A stretch of 33,998 nucleotides of DNA, from contig CATXEA010000032.1 in NCBI GenBank assembly GCA_958367245.1, positions 1 to 33,998 on the forward strand, given 5' to 3'. Below the pieces are notes generated by a model. That model saw only the letters and a list, made by a program, of their open reading frames with translations. It was not told the DNA's origin and made no database searches. The stretch comes from an uncultured Blautia sp. (GTDB lineage Bacteria; Bacillota; Clostridia; Lachnospirales; Lachnospiraceae). Positions 16,717 through 25,045 of the stretch are shown here, in pieces (position 1 is the first letter of the stretch; every line of letters begins with the position of its first letter). Both the position numbers and the translations under genes were made by a program.

Positions 16717-17712
16717 TTGGCTAAAAAGAATCTGCTGTTTATCGGCAAAAACTTCATAAGGATGATTTTTCTTCTTTTCGCAGTAAGTATTGTCACTTTC
16801 GCCCTGGTATCCGCCTCCCCCATTGACCCTTTACAGGCCAATGTGGGGCAGGCTGCCCTGGGCAGCATGAGCGAGGCGCAGAAAGAGAAGCTGCGTTCTT
16901 ACTGGGGCGTTGACGTTCCGCCTGTGCAGCGCTACATGAATTGGGCAAAAGATTTTATAAAGGGAGATTTAGGGACTTCGCTTTTATACCGTCAGGATGT
17001 GCTGAAGGTGATTGGCGTGAAGCTTTCCAATTCCTTATTTCTCATGGGATTAGCCTGGATTATTTCCGGGCTTTTGGGCTTTGTTCTGGGAGTGCTTGCC
17101 GGCGTATTTCAGGGAAAGCCTATAGATAAGGCGATTAAGGGATATTCGCTGGTGGTTGCCAGCACACCGGCATTTTGGCTGGCTCTCCTTCTTTTGATTA
17201 TATTCGGCGTATGGCTTCGCGTTCTTCCCATTGGACTGAGCGTACCGATTGGAGTAGAGGCAAGCGGAGTAACCTTCCTTGACAGGGTGCGCCATGCGAT
17301 TCTTCCGGCAGTTACCCTCAGTATTACGGGAATATCCAACATTACCCTTCATACGAGGGAAAAAATGATTGAAATAATGGAAAGCGATTATGTGCTTTTT
17401 GCGAGGGCGCGGGGCGAAAGCCTGTGGAAGATTGTCCGTTCTCATGGTATCAGAAACGTACTTCTTCCGGCAATGACCCTGCAGTTTGCTTCTATCAGTG
17501 AGATTATCGGAGGCTCTGTTCTTGTGGAACAGGTATTTTCCTATCCGGGACTTGGTCAGGCGGCTGTAGCTGCGGGAACGGGAAGCGATGTGCCTCTTCT
17601 TATGGGAATTACGCTGATTACTGCAGCGATTGTATTTACGGGGAATTTCATCGCAAATCTTCTTTACGGAGTGGTAGACCCCAGAATCCGAAAAGGAGGG
17701 CTTCACGCATGA
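16717..17712 (+). CDS. ABC transporter permease, DppB/NikB type
   Basis: The 331-residue inner membrane permease has the family's N-terminal helix, a long external loop (residues about 30-95, with PPVQRYMNWAKDFIKGDLG), then five helices. The cytoplasmic EAA loop ARARGESLWKIVRSHGIRN contacts the ATPase. The C-terminus GVVDPRIRKGG is typical. The start is TTG at 16717, seven bases after the receptor stop; GGGAG overlapping the receptor's end may serve as its site. It pairs with the next permease, whose ATG overlaps its stop. Confidence 0.92.
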   Translation: MAKKNLLFIGKNFIRMIFLLFAVSIVTFALVSASPIDPLQANVGQAALGSMSEAQKEKLRSYWGVDVPPVQRYMNWAKDFIKGDLGTSLLYRQDVLKVIGVKLSNSLFLMGLAWIISGLLGFVLGVLAGVFQGKPIDKAIKGYSLVVASTPAFWLALLLLIIFGVWLRVLPIGLSVPIGVEASGVTFLDRVRHAILPAVTLSITGISNITLHTREKMIEIMESDYVLFARARGESLWKIVRSHGIRNVLLPAMTLQFASISEIIGGSVLVEQVFSYPGLGQAAVAAGTGSDVPLLMGITLITAAIVFTGNFIANLLYGVVDPRIRKGGLHA

Positions 17713-18533
17713 GAAAATTAAATCAGAGACAGAGAGCCAGACTGCTCTTTGGCTTTGCTGTTTTGTTTCTTGGAGGAATCGCTGTTGCAGGAAGGCTTTG
17801 CAGCGAGGCGTCCCTTGTAACAGATTTTTCAAGAAAAAATCTTGCTCCCTGTCTTGCCTATCCTTTTGGCACGGACTGGCTGGGGCGCGATATGTTCCTG
17901 CGCACACTTACCGGACTTTCCACAAGTATCCTGATCGGTGTGTGCGCTGCGGGAGTCAGTGCAGTGACTGCTCTTGTTCTGGGGCTTGCCGCTGCAACTC
18001 TGGGAAAAAAGACAGACTCTGTGATTTCGTTTGTGATTGATATGGTAATGGGAATTCCTCATATCCTTCTTGTTCTTCTGATTTCCTATGCCTGCGGAAA
18101 GGGAATGAAGGGCGTAATTGCAGGCGTGGCTCTGTCGCACTGGTGCTCCCTTGCGCGTTTGATACGAAGTGAAGTGCTGCAGCTAAAACAGAGTGAATAT
18201 ATCCTCATTGCCGGAAAGCTTGGGCACAGCAAATTTGAAATTGCGAAAAAACATATGCTGCCCCATCTTCTGCCTCAGTTTGTGGTAGGACTGGTGCTTT
18301 TATTCCCTCATGCGATTCTTCATGAATCAAGCGTAACCTTTCTGGGCTTTGGACTTTCCTCCGAACAGCCTGCTATCGGTATCATCCTGTCTGAGAGTAT
18401 GAAATATCTGATAACAGGAAAGTGGTGGCTGGCGCTCTTTCCGGGAATCATGCTGGTGCTGACTGTGGTTCTTTTTGACCTGGGCGGAACTGCTTTACGG
18501 AAGATTCTCGACCCCAACAGCGTCCATAAATAA
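17709..18533 (+). CDS. ABC transporter permease, DppC/NikC type
   Basis: The 274-residue second permease has an N-terminal helix, the YPFGTDWLGRDMFLRTLTG motif of the DppC/NikC family, further membrane helices, the EAA-like loop IAGKLGHSKFEIAKKHMLPH and an ending with LGGTALRKILDP. It begins on the ATG of an ATGA overlap with the previous gene, so the two half-channels are probably made in equal amounts. Confidence 0.92.
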   Translation: MRKLNQRQRARLLFGFAVLFLGGIAVAGRLCSEASLVTDFSRKNLAPCLAYPFGTDWLGRDMFLRTLTGLSTSILIGVCAAGVSAVTALVLGLAAATLGKKTDSVISFVIDMVMGIPHILLVLLISYACGKGMKGVIAGVALSHWCSLARLIRSEVLQLKQSEYILIAGKLGHSKFEIAKKHMLPHLLPQFVVGLVLLFPHAILHESSVTFLGFGLSSEQPAIGIILSESMKYLITGKWWLALFPGIMLVLTVVLFDLGGTALRKILDPNSVHK

Positions 18534-18544
18534 GGAGGGAAGTT

Positions 18545-19537
18545 ATGAGTTGTACAAATAAAAGACATATTCTGGAAATTGATGAATTATCGGTTTCCTT
18601 TCGTCAATACGAAAGTGACAAAAGCAGCCGTCAGGTAGACCTTCCTGTTATATCGAAGCTTTCTGTTTCTGTCCATGAAGGAGAAATTGTAGCAGTTGTA
18701 GGTTCCAGCGGCTCCGGTAAAAGTCTTCTTGCACATGCGATTCTTGGACTTCTGCCTTATAATGCAAAGGTCACGGGAGAGATGTATTACGATGGAGAAC
18801 TTCTCACAGAAAAGAGAATCCGTGAGCTTCGGGGAAATAAAATCGCTTTTGTACCGCAGAGTACCACCTACCTCGACCCGCTTATGAATGTGGGCGCGCA
18901 GGTGAGCGGCTCAAAGGATGAGAAGAAGCGTGAGAAACAGAAGCGGCTTTTTCGCAGATACGGTCTTGGTGAGGATGTGGACAGAAAATACCCTTTCGAG
19001 TGCTCGGGCGGAATGACAAGGCGAGTGCTTTTGACGACTGCGCTTATGGGAGATCCGGAACTGATTATTGCAGATGAGCCGACTCCGGGAATGGATCTGG
19101 CTCTGGCGAAGCGTTCTATGGAGGACTTTCGGAAATTTGCAGATGAGGGAAAGGGAGTTCTTCTTATTACCCACGATATAGAACTTGCTCTTGAGGTTGC
19201 GGACAGAATTGCAGTATTTTATGCAGGGACTACAGTGGAGGAAGCTCTGGTATCGGATTTTGCATCGGAGGAAACCCTTCGTCATCCTTATACGAAGGCA
19301 TTATGGAGAGCACTTCCCCAGAATGGCTTTGTTCCCCTTCCGGGGGTTCAGCCTTATGTGAAAAATCTTCCGAAGGGCTGTCCCTTTGGACCGAGATGCA
19401 GTTCCTATTCCGAGAAATGTCAGGGAGAGATTCATATGAGAAGAGTGGGCTGCGGCACAGTGCGCTGTACCCTCTATAAAGGGGAGAGTCTGGCTGTGGA
19501 AGCGCACCACCATCATCAGGAAGGAGCAGGAGTATGA
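18545..19537 (+). CDS. ABC transporter ATP-binding protein, DppD/NikD type
   Basis: The 330-residue cytoplasmic ATPase has Walker A VGSSGSGKSLL, Q-loop FVPQS, signature SGGM within FECSGGMTRR, Walker B LIIADEPTPGMD and switch LITHD. It ends with the oligopeptide/nickel C-terminal motif HPYTKALWRALP and a cysteine-bearing CPFGPRC that in relatives can hold an Fe-S cluster. TTRR replaces the common RQR after the signature (SGGMTRR). It starts after AAGGAGGGAAGTT. Its stop overlaps the next ATPase. Confidence 0.92.
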   Translation: MSCTNKRHILEIDELSVSFRQYESDKSSRQVDLPVISKLSVSVHEGEIVAVVGSSGSGKSLLAHAILGLLPYNAKVTGEMYYDGELLTEKRIRELRGNKIAFVPQSTTYLDPLMNVGAQVSGSKDEKKREKQKRLFRRYGLGEDVDRKYPFECSGGMTRRVLLTTALMGDPELIIADEPTPGMDLALAKRSMEDFRKFADEGKGVLLITHDIELALEVADRIAVFYAGTTVEEALVSDFASEETLRHPYTKALWRALPQNGFVPLPGVQPYVKNLPKGCPFGPRCSSYSEKCQGEIHMRRVGCGTVRCTLYKGESLAVEAHHHHQEGAGV

Positions 19538-20130
19538 TTCTGGAGGGCAGACATTTAACATTTGCATATGAAGAAAAAGAGGGAAATGTTTTTACAGATG
19601 TGAACCTTAAAGTGGAGAGCGGCGAGAGGGTGGCAATACTGGGCCCCAGCGGTTTTGGAAAAACAACGCTTTGCAAGGTTCTTGCCGGATATCTCGCGCC
19701 AAAAAGCGGCGGAGTGTTTCTGGATGGAAAGCCTTTGCCAAATAAGGGATACTGTCCGGTTCAGATGATATGGCAGCATCCGGAGCGCGCTGTAAATCCC
19801 CGTCTGCGTCTGAGGGATACTCTTGCAGATGGGCTGGATGTGGAGGAGCGAATCATCAAAAGCCTCGGGATTGAGGAAGACTGGATGAACCGTTTTCCTC
19901 AGGAACTCTCAGGAGGAGAGCTTCAGAGGTTCTGCATTGCCAGAGCGCTGGGGCGTGACACGAAGTTTCTGATCGCAGACGAAATCAGTACCATGCTTGA
20001 CCTTATCACACAGAGCCAGATTTGGAATTTCCTTCTGGAAGAAGTAAAGAGACGGGAAATCGGTCTGATCGTGGTGTCTCACAGCGCGCCTCTTCTGGAA
20101 AGAGTTGCAGACAGAACGATTACATTTTAA
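19534..20130 (+). CDS. ABC transporter ATP-binding protein, short NikE/DppF type
   Basis: The 198-residue ATPase has Walker A LGPSGFGKTTL, signature ELSGGELQRF, Walker B FLIADEISTMLD and switch VVSHS. Its end comes shortly after the switch histidine, so the C-terminal oligopeptide domain of usual DppF/NikE proteins (250-330 residues) is missing. The core is intact and the gene is in frame with a strong terminator after it, so it looks like a natural short form rather than a pseudogene. It begins in an ATGA overlap with the partner ATPase. Confidence 0.9.
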   Translation: MILEGRHLTFAYEEKEGNVFTDVNLKVESGERVAILGPSGFGKTTLCKVLAGYLAPKSGGVFLDGKPLPNKGYCPVQMIWQHPERAVNPRLRLRDTLADGLDVEERIIKSLGIEEDWMNRFPQELSGGELQRFCIARALGRDTKFLIADEISTMLDLITQSQIWNFLLEEVKRREIGLIVVSHSAPLLERVADRTITF

Positions 20131-20180
20131 ACAGCAGCCTGCCTTTGTTCTTTTGGGAACAGGGCAGGCTGCTGTTTTTT
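20130..20180 (+). terminator. Terminator of the ABC importer operon
   Basis: ACAGCAGCCTGCC (20131-20143) pairs with GGCAGGCTGCTGT (20163-20175), followed by six T. It is a perfect 13-bp stem. Confidence 0.95.
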
Positions 20181-20201
20181 GTAGGATTCGTCATATTTTG
20201 G

Positions 20202-20229
20202 TTGACAAAATGATTTTAGTTGTTATAAT
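20202..20229 (+). promoter_or_regulatory. Promoter of ilvN-ilvC-leuC-leuD
   Basis: Consensus TTGACA at 20202-20207 and TATAAT at 20224-20229 are 16 bp apart. The start near 20236 leaves a leader of about 57 nt, too short for a T-box. Confidence 0.82.
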
Positions 20230-20251
20230 AGACACATAAACTTTTTATCGG

Positions 20252-20281
20252 ATTAACGTATTGAAAATTAACGTAGTGAAA
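20252..20281 (+). repeat. Tandem 15-bp direct repeat in the ilvN leader
   Basis: ATTAACGTATTGAAA (20252-20266) is followed without a gap by ATTAACGTAGTGAAA (20267-20281), with 14 of 15 bases identical. It lies between the promoter and the ilvN ribosome binding site. It may be a regulator-binding site or a slippage duplication. Confidence 0.75.
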
Positions 20282-20292
20282 GCAGGTGGATT

Positions 20293-20790
20293 ATGCAGAA
20301 GAGAGTTTTGTCCCTGTTAGTGGATAATACAGCAGGTGTACTTAGTCGTGTATCCGGATTGTTCAGCCGCCGGGGGTATAATATTGACAGCCTGACAGTA
20401 GGCGTTACGGCAGATGAGAGATATTCCAGAATGACAGTTGTCTGCAGAGGTGATGAGATGATTCTTGAACAGATTACCAAGCAGCTCCGCAAACTGGTGG
20501 ATGTAAGAAATATCAAGGTTCTGGATCCGGAGGACAGTGTCCGCCGTGAGCTTGTTCTTATAAAGGTAGCTGTGAAGCCGGAACAGAGACAGGGAATCAT
20601 TTCCGTGGCAGATATTTTCCGCGCGAAGGTTGTGGATGTGAGCAAGGAATCCCTTACGGTAGAGATGACAGGCGAGCAGAGCAAGCTGGAGGCTTTTATC
20701 AATCTGATGGGAGATTATGAGGTTCTGGAGCTGGCGCGTACCGGTGTGACAGGTCTTACGCGAGGCGCCAATGACATTACATTCTTATAA
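20293..20790 (+). CDS. ilvN: Acetolactate synthase small (regulatory) subunit
   Basis: The 165-residue subunit activates acetolactate synthase and gives valine feedback inhibition. The ACT domain is clear at the N-terminus (LSLLVDNTAGVLSRVSGLFS, then RRGYNIDSLTVG), and the C-terminal ALS_ss_C domain runs from about residue 84 (ELVLIKVAVKP, then VDVSKESLTVEMTG). Length matches IlvH/IlvN. The catalytic subunit ilvB is not in this window. The ATG follows GCAGGTGG. It heads a leucine/isoleucine/valine operon. Confidence 0.95.
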   Translation: MQKRVLSLLVDNTAGVLSRVSGLFSRRGYNIDSLTVGVTADERYSRMTVVCRGDEMILEQITKQLRKLVDVRNIKVLDPEDSVRRELVLIKVAVKPEQRQGIISVADIFRAKVVDVSKESLTVEMTGEQSKLEAFINLMGDYEVLELARTGVTGLTRGANDITFL

Positions 20791-20852
20791 GTAGAAAACA
20801 GGAACGGCATTCCTGAATTCATATATTTTTAATCAGCAGGAGGAAATTTAAA

Positions 20853-21872
20853 ATGGCCAATAAGATTTATTATCAGGAAGATTGCAACTTAAGTTTACTT
20901 GATGGAAAAACAATTGCTGTCATCGGATACGGCAGCCAGGGACATGCGCATGCCCTCAATGCAAAGGAATCCGGATGCAATGTCATTATCGGTCTTTACG
21001 AAGGAAGCAAATCCTGGAAGAGAGCAGAGGAACAGGGCTTTGAAGTATATACAGCAGCAGAAGCAGCGAAAAAAGCGGACATTATCATGATTCTGATCAA
21101 CGATGAGAAACAGGCTGCTCTTTATAAAAAAGATATTGAGCCAAACCTCGAAGAAGGAAATATGCTGATGTTTGCACATGGATTTAACATTCATTTCGGA
21201 TGTATTGTGCCTCCGAAGAATGTAGACGTTACAATGATCGCACCGAAAGGTCCAGGACATACAGTAAGAAGCGAATATCAGGCAGGCAAAGGCGTTCCGT
21301 GTCTTGTAGCTGTTCATCAGGATGCCACAGGCAAGGCTCTTGATATGGCGCTTGCATATGCGCTTGCTATCGGTGGAGCAAGAGCAGGTGTTCTTGAGAC
21401 TACTTTCCGTACAGAGACAGAGACAGACCTCTTCGGTGAGCAGGCAGTTCTTTGCGGCGGTGTATGCGCTCTGATGCAGGCTGGTTTCGAAACACTGGTA
21501 GAAGCCGGATATGACCCGAGAAACGCATATTTTGAGTGTATCCATGAGATGAAACTGATCGTAGACCTTATCTACCAGTCAGGTTTTGCAGGAATGAGAT
21601 ACTCCATTTCCAATACAGCGGAATACGGCGATTACATCACAGGACCGAAGATTATTACAGAAGATACGAAGAAAGCTATGAAGAAAATCCTTTCCGATAT
21701 TCAGGACGGTACTTTTGCAAAAGACTTCTTACTGGATATGTCTGATGCAGGAAGTCAGGTTCACTTCAGAGCAATGAGAAAGAAAGCGGCAGAACATCAG
21801 TCTGAACTGGTTGGAGAGGAAATCCGTAAACTTTACAGTTGGAACGGCGAGGATAAGCTGATCAACAACTAA
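20853..21872 (+). CDS. ilvC: Ketol-acid reductoisomerase
   Basis: The 339-residue class I enzyme isomerises and reduces acetolactate or acetohydroxybutyrate using Mg2+ and NAD(P)H. It has the Rossmann motif AVIGYGSQGHAHALN, the beta-alpha region IIGLYEGSKSW that sets cofactor choice, MIAPKGPGHTVR, and the knotted C-terminal domain with DLFGEQAVLCGG and YDPRNAYFECIHEMKLIVDL. The ATG follows GCAGGAGGAAA. It comes 62 bp after ilvN and is followed by a hairpin before leuC. Confidence 0.96.
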   Translation: MANKIYYQEDCNLSLLDGKTIAVIGYGSQGHAHALNAKESGCNVIIGLYEGSKSWKRAEEQGFEVYTAAEAAKKADIIMILINDEKQAALYKKDIEPNLEEGNMLMFAHGFNIHFGCIVPPKNVDVTMIAPKGPGHTVRSEYQAGKGVPCLVAVHQDATGKALDMALAYALAIGGARAGVLETTFRTETETDLFGEQAVLCGGVCALMQAGFETLVEAGYDPRNAYFECIHEMKLIVDLIYQSGFAGMRYSISNTAEYGDYITGPKIITEDTKKAMKKILSDIQDGTFAKDFLLDMSDAGSQVHFRAMRKKAAEHQSELVGEEIRKLYSWNGEDKLINN

Positions 21873-21899
21873 GCGAAATGTAATAAAGGATTGGAGAGT

Positions 21900-21936
21900 A
21901 AGGCCGGAGTTCCCGGAAAGGAGCTTCGGTCTTTTT
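21900..21936 (+). terminator. Attenuator-like hairpin between ilvC and leuC
   Basis: AAGGCCGGAGTTCC (21900-21913) pairs with GGAGCTTCGGTCTT (21920-21933), fourteen pairs with three G-U, followed by a short T run ending at 21936. It may trim readthrough into leuC or be a processing/stability element. Its T run is weaker than that of the real terminators here. Confidence 0.55.
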
Positions 21937-21976
21937 GCAGAAATAAGACCGAAAATCGAAGCAGGAGGACGAAATA

Positions 21977-23245
21977 ATGGGAATGACAATGACTCAGAAG
22001 ATTCTGGCTGCCCATGCAGGGCTTGATTATGTAGAAGCCGGACAGTTGATTGAGGCGGACTTGGATCTCGTTCTTGGAAACGACATCACATCCCCGGTTG
22101 CCATCCATGAGATGGATAAAATGACAGTAGACACCGTTTTTGATAAGGATAAGATTGCTCTTGTTATGGATCACTTTATTCCGAACAAGGATATTAAATC
22201 AGCAGAACATTGTAAATGTGTCCGTGAATTTGCATGTAAGCATGAGATTACCAATTATTTCGACGTGGGAGAGATGGGAATAGAACATGCGCTCCTTCCG
22301 GAAAAAGGTCTTACAGTAGCGGGAGACGTTATTATCGGCGCGGATTCCCATACCTGTACATACGGCGCGCTGGGCGCTTTTTCCACAGGCGTGGGAAGCA
22401 CAGATATGGCAGCAGGCATGGCGACAGGCAAGGCGTGGTTTAAAGTTCCTTCTGCGATTAAATTCAACATTATCGGCAAACCGTCGAAATGGGTAAGCGG
22501 AAAGGATGTAATCCTGCATATTATCGGAAAAATCGGTGTGGACGGAGCTCTTTATAAATCTATGGAATTTACAGGCGAGGGCATTAAAAATCTGTCTATG
22601 GACGACCGTTTTACTATTGCAAATATGGCGATTGAGGCAGGCGGAAAGAATGGTATTTTCCCTGTAGATGAGGTAGCCGTACAATATATGAAGGAACATT
22701 CCGTACGTCCGTATCAGGTATATGAAGCAGATGAGGACGCAGTTTACGAAGAAGAGTATACCATTAATCTGAGTACCCTTGAGCCGACAGTTGCTTTTCC
22801 TCACCTTCCTGAAAATACGAAAACAGTCTCCGAGATAAAAGATGATATTGTTGTTGACCAGGCGGTGATCGGTTCCTGTACCAACGGCCGTATTGATGAT
22901 CTGAGAACTGCAGCGGCAATTCTGAAAGGCCGCAAAGTAAAAAAAGGTCTTCGCTGTATTATTATTCCTGCAACCCAGTCCATTTATCTTCAGGCTATGG
23001 AGGAAGGACTCCTGAAAATCTTCATTGAAGCGGGAGCTGTTGTGAGTACGCCGACCTGCGGACCGTGTCTTGGAGGATATATGGGAATCCTTGCGGCAGG
23101 CGAGCGTTGTATTTCCACTACAAACCGCAATTTCGTGGGTCGAATGGGACATGTAGAGTCTGAGGTTTATCTTGCAAGTCCGGCTGTAGCTGCGGCAAGC
23201 GCTGTGACAGGTAAGATTTCTGTACCCGAAGAACTGGGATTATAA
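21977..23245 (+). CDS. leuC: 3-isopropylmalate dehydratase large subunit
   Basis: The 422-residue 4Fe-4S subunit interconverts 2- and 3-isopropylmalate in leucine synthesis. It is the compact homoaconitase-like LeuC form of clostridia and archaea: MTMTQKILAAHAG, GADSHTCTYGALGAFSTGVGSTD, IGSCTNGR with one cluster cysteine and PTCGPCLGG with the other two. The ATG follows GCAGGAGGACGAAATA. The small subunit follows after 14 bp. Confidence 0.96.
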   Translation: MGMTMTQKILAAHAGLDYVEAGQLIEADLDLVLGNDITSPVAIHEMDKMTVDTVFDKDKIALVMDHFIPNKDIKSAEHCKCVREFACKHEITNYFDVGEMGIEHALLPEKGLTVAGDVIIGADSHTCTYGALGAFSTGVGSTDMAAGMATGKAWFKVPSAIKFNIIGKPSKWVSGKDVILHIIGKIGVDGALYKSMEFTGEGIKNLSMDDRFTIANMAIEAGGKNGIFPVDEVAVQYMKEHSVRPYQVYEADEDAVYEEEYTINLSTLEPTVAFPHLPENTKTVSEIKDDIVVDQAVIGSCTNGRIDDLRTAAAILKGRKVKKGLRCIIIPATQSIYLQAMEEGLLKIFIEAGAVVSTPTCGPCLGGYMGILAAGERCISTTNRNFVGRMGHVESEVYLASPAVAAASAVTGKISVPEELGL

Positions 23246-23259
23246 GGAGGAAATTTGAT

Positions 23260-23748
23260 ATGCAGGCAAAAGGCAGAGCTTTTAAATATGGCGACAATGT
23301 TGATACAGACGTAATCATCCCGGCGCGTTATCTGAATTCCTCAGATCCGGCAGAGCTGGCTACTCATTGTATGGAGGATATTGACAAAGATTTCGTGAAA
23401 AAGGTAAAAAAAGGCGACATTATGGTTGCGACGAAAAACTTTGGCTGCGGCTCCTCCCGCGAACACGCGCCAATTTCAATTAAGGCGGCAGGGGTGAGCT
23501 GTGTTATCGCAGAAACTTTTGCAAGAATCTTTTATCGCAATGCTATCAATATCGGACTTCCGATTATTGAATGTCCGCAGGCGAGCAAAGGAATCGAAGA
23601 CGGAGATGAAGTGGAAGTAGATTTTGACTCCGGTATGATTTATAACCGCACAAAAGGCACGGAATTTAAAGGACAGGCATTTCCGGAATTTATGCAGAAG
23701 ATTATCAAAGCAGAAGGGCTTGTAAATTACATCAATCAGAAAAATTAA
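23260..23748 (+). CDS. leuD: 3-isopropylmalate dehydratase small subunit
   Basis: The 162-residue swivelling-domain subunit partners LeuC. It has FKYGDNVDTDVIIPARYLN, NFGCGSSREHAPISIKAAG and AETFARIFYRNAINIGLP, all family signatures. Length matches the short archaeal/clostridial LeuD. AAGGAGGAAATTTGAT precedes the ATG. A terminator shared with the facing gene closes the operon. leuA and leuB are not in the window. Confidence 0.96.
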   Translation: MQAKGRAFKYGDNVDTDVIIPARYLNSSDPAELATHCMEDIDKDFVKKVKKGDIMVATKNFGCGSSREHAPISIKAAGVSCVIAETFARIFYRNAINIGLPIIECPQASKGIEDGDEVEVDFDSGMIYNRTKGTEFKGQAFPEFMQKIIKAEGLVNYINQKN

Positions 23749-23763
23749 CAGGCGTATATAGAA

Positions 23764-23800
23764 AGAGGCTTCCCGCAAATTTCACGGGAAGCCTTAAAAT
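23764..23800. terminator. Bidirectional terminator between leuD and the facing gene
   Basis: AAGGCTTCCCG (about 23764-23775, with one G) pairs with CGGGAAGCCTT (23786-23796) and is flanked by A/T runs suited to both directions. It lies between convergent genes. Confidence 0.75.
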
Positions 23801-23810
23801 ATAGTGTAAA

Positions 23811-24335
23811 TTACAGAAGTTCGATGATTTTGCCCGCTTCTTTATCATAGCGGCAGTATTTGCCCTTTCCGGAGATAAAAGGCTGGTAGGTATTGGTCTT
23901 AATGTCCTTTATGTACACAATGCCTGTGGCAATCATCTGTACCAGAGAAAAGCGTTCGCTCAGACTGGAAATCCACTCGTAAGTCTTATTTTTGGAAGAA
24001 TCAGCCATAAGAAGGTTATAGCCGTTCTCACATGGCTCCAGTGAGAAGTAAACTTTTTCTGCTTTGTTAGGCGCTGCAAATACCTGACTTGTAATATAGG
24101 AGGAGAAATTCTTCTCCACAAAGGCACGGAAGGTTCTTGCATTATAGGTAATACCGGAAACCTCGTCTGTAATCTTGTCTCCGCGGTCCAGTCGTGTTTT
24201 GATGACTCTTAAGACTTCGATTGTCCAGTTGATAAAGGAAATGCTGCTATATTCCATACTCTCCAGCAGATGCTCGATGAGCTGTCTGGACAGAACACTG
24301 GAACGAACCGCTTCGTTGTATAATTCCTCGTTCAT
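23811..24335 (-). CDS. Protein of unknown function, partner of the DauR-like regulator
   Basis: The 174-residue cytoplasmic protein has no signal peptide, no membrane segment and no domain I recognise. The first 60 residues look helical (LYNEAVRSSVLSRQLIEHLLE), with a mixed, strand-rich C-terminal part (KVYFSLEPCENGYNLLMAD, GIVYIKD, GKYCRYD). ATG 24335 is chosen because AAGGGGT lies about eight bases upstream; a TTG six bases earlier (24341) is less likely. It starts 45 bp after the DauR-like regulator, same strand, so the two are very probably co-transcribed. Its function may be tied to that regulator. Confidence 0.8.
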   Translation of the reverse strand: MNEELYNEAVRSSVLSRQLIEHLLESMEYSSISFINWTIEVLRVIKTRLDRGDKITDEVSGITYNARTFRAFVEKNFSSYITSQVFAAPNKAEKVYFSLEPCENGYNLLMADSSKNKTYEWISSLSERFSLVQMIATGIVYIKDIKTNTYQPFISGKGKYCRYDKEAGKIIELL

Positions 24336-24380
24336 AATCAATACCCCTTTTTGTTTTATAAATGGTCTTTGTCTGTCGGT

Positions 24381-25016
24381 TTATTTATTCACATCAATGT
24401 AGCTGTACAGAGTATATTTGGATATTCCGAAATAATTGGCTACCTTGTCTCCGGATTTGGTGATCAGGAAAGCTCCGGAATCGTTTAAGAACTGGATGGC
24501 TTTGACCTTATCCTCCTTGTTCATAAGGGGAACCGGTTTGCCTACCAGCGCAACAGATTCTTCAATCAGGTGGTCTAAAAGGTCGTTGACGCTGTGCGTA
24601 ATCTCCTTCGGACGTTCTTCTCTGTTCTCCGGAGTGATCAGGGAGTGAAGGGCAGATTCGATCATTGTCAGCTTGGTAATATCATAATTGATTCCAAATA
24701 CATAGTGGAGACTTCCATCATCGTCACGGATATAAGACGTACTGCATTTCAAAATCTTGCCGTCAGAGGTTTTCATCAGATAGCCGGGATGGTCTTCCGG
24801 TTCTTTTTCTCCCTTTTTTAAGCGACGGATTGCTTCAAATACAGCGTTGGATGGTCCGTCTCCCACATCACGATTGGTAACGTGGCCGTTTACAATATAT
24901 ACAATGGAATGTTCCGGTTCCGTAGTTTTAAGATCATGAATACAAACTTCACAGTCAGGTCCGAATTGAGCAGCCAGATCTTTGGCAATCTGTTTCAATA
25001 CAGTAAGCCGTCCCAT
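24381..25016 (-). CDS. DauR/YheO-type transcriptional regulator (PAS_6 + HTH_22)
   Basis: The 211-residue regulator has a YheO-like PAS domain in about residues 1-115 (CEVCIHDL, HSIVYIVNGHVTNRDVGDG, YLMKTSDGKILKCSTSYIRDDDGSLHYVFGINYD) and a C-terminal helix-turn-helix at about 165-211 (FLITKSGDKVANYFGISKYTLYSYI). Relatives include DauR, which senses D-arginine and controls D-amino-acid breakdown. The start has AAAGGAGGTATTTC before it. It is divergent from the hydantoinase and near a symporter and a desulfidase, which suggests it regulates that set. The ligand is unknown. Confidence 0.88.
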   Translation of the reverse strand: MGRLTVLKQIAKDLAAQFGPDCEVCIHDLKTTEPEHSIVYIVNGHVTNRDVGDGPSNAVFEAIRRLKKGEKEPEDHPGYLMKTSDGKILKCSTSYIRDDDGSLHYVFGINYDITKLTMIESALHSLITPENREERPKEITHSVNDLLDHLIEESVALVGKPVPLMNKEDKVKAIQFLNDSGAFLITKSGDKVANYFGISKYTLYSYIDVNK

Positions 25017-25045
25017 TGAAATACCTCCTTTATAAAAAAATTATC

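Noticed and set aside
20230..20292. T-box or leader-peptide attenuator before ilvN
   Set aside because: The leader is too short, and no T-box motif or run of branched-chain codons is present.
22199..23152. A 317-residue minus-strand open frame opposite leuC
   Set aside because: leuC is certain on the plus strand; the antisense product resembles nothing and has no proper ribosome binding site.
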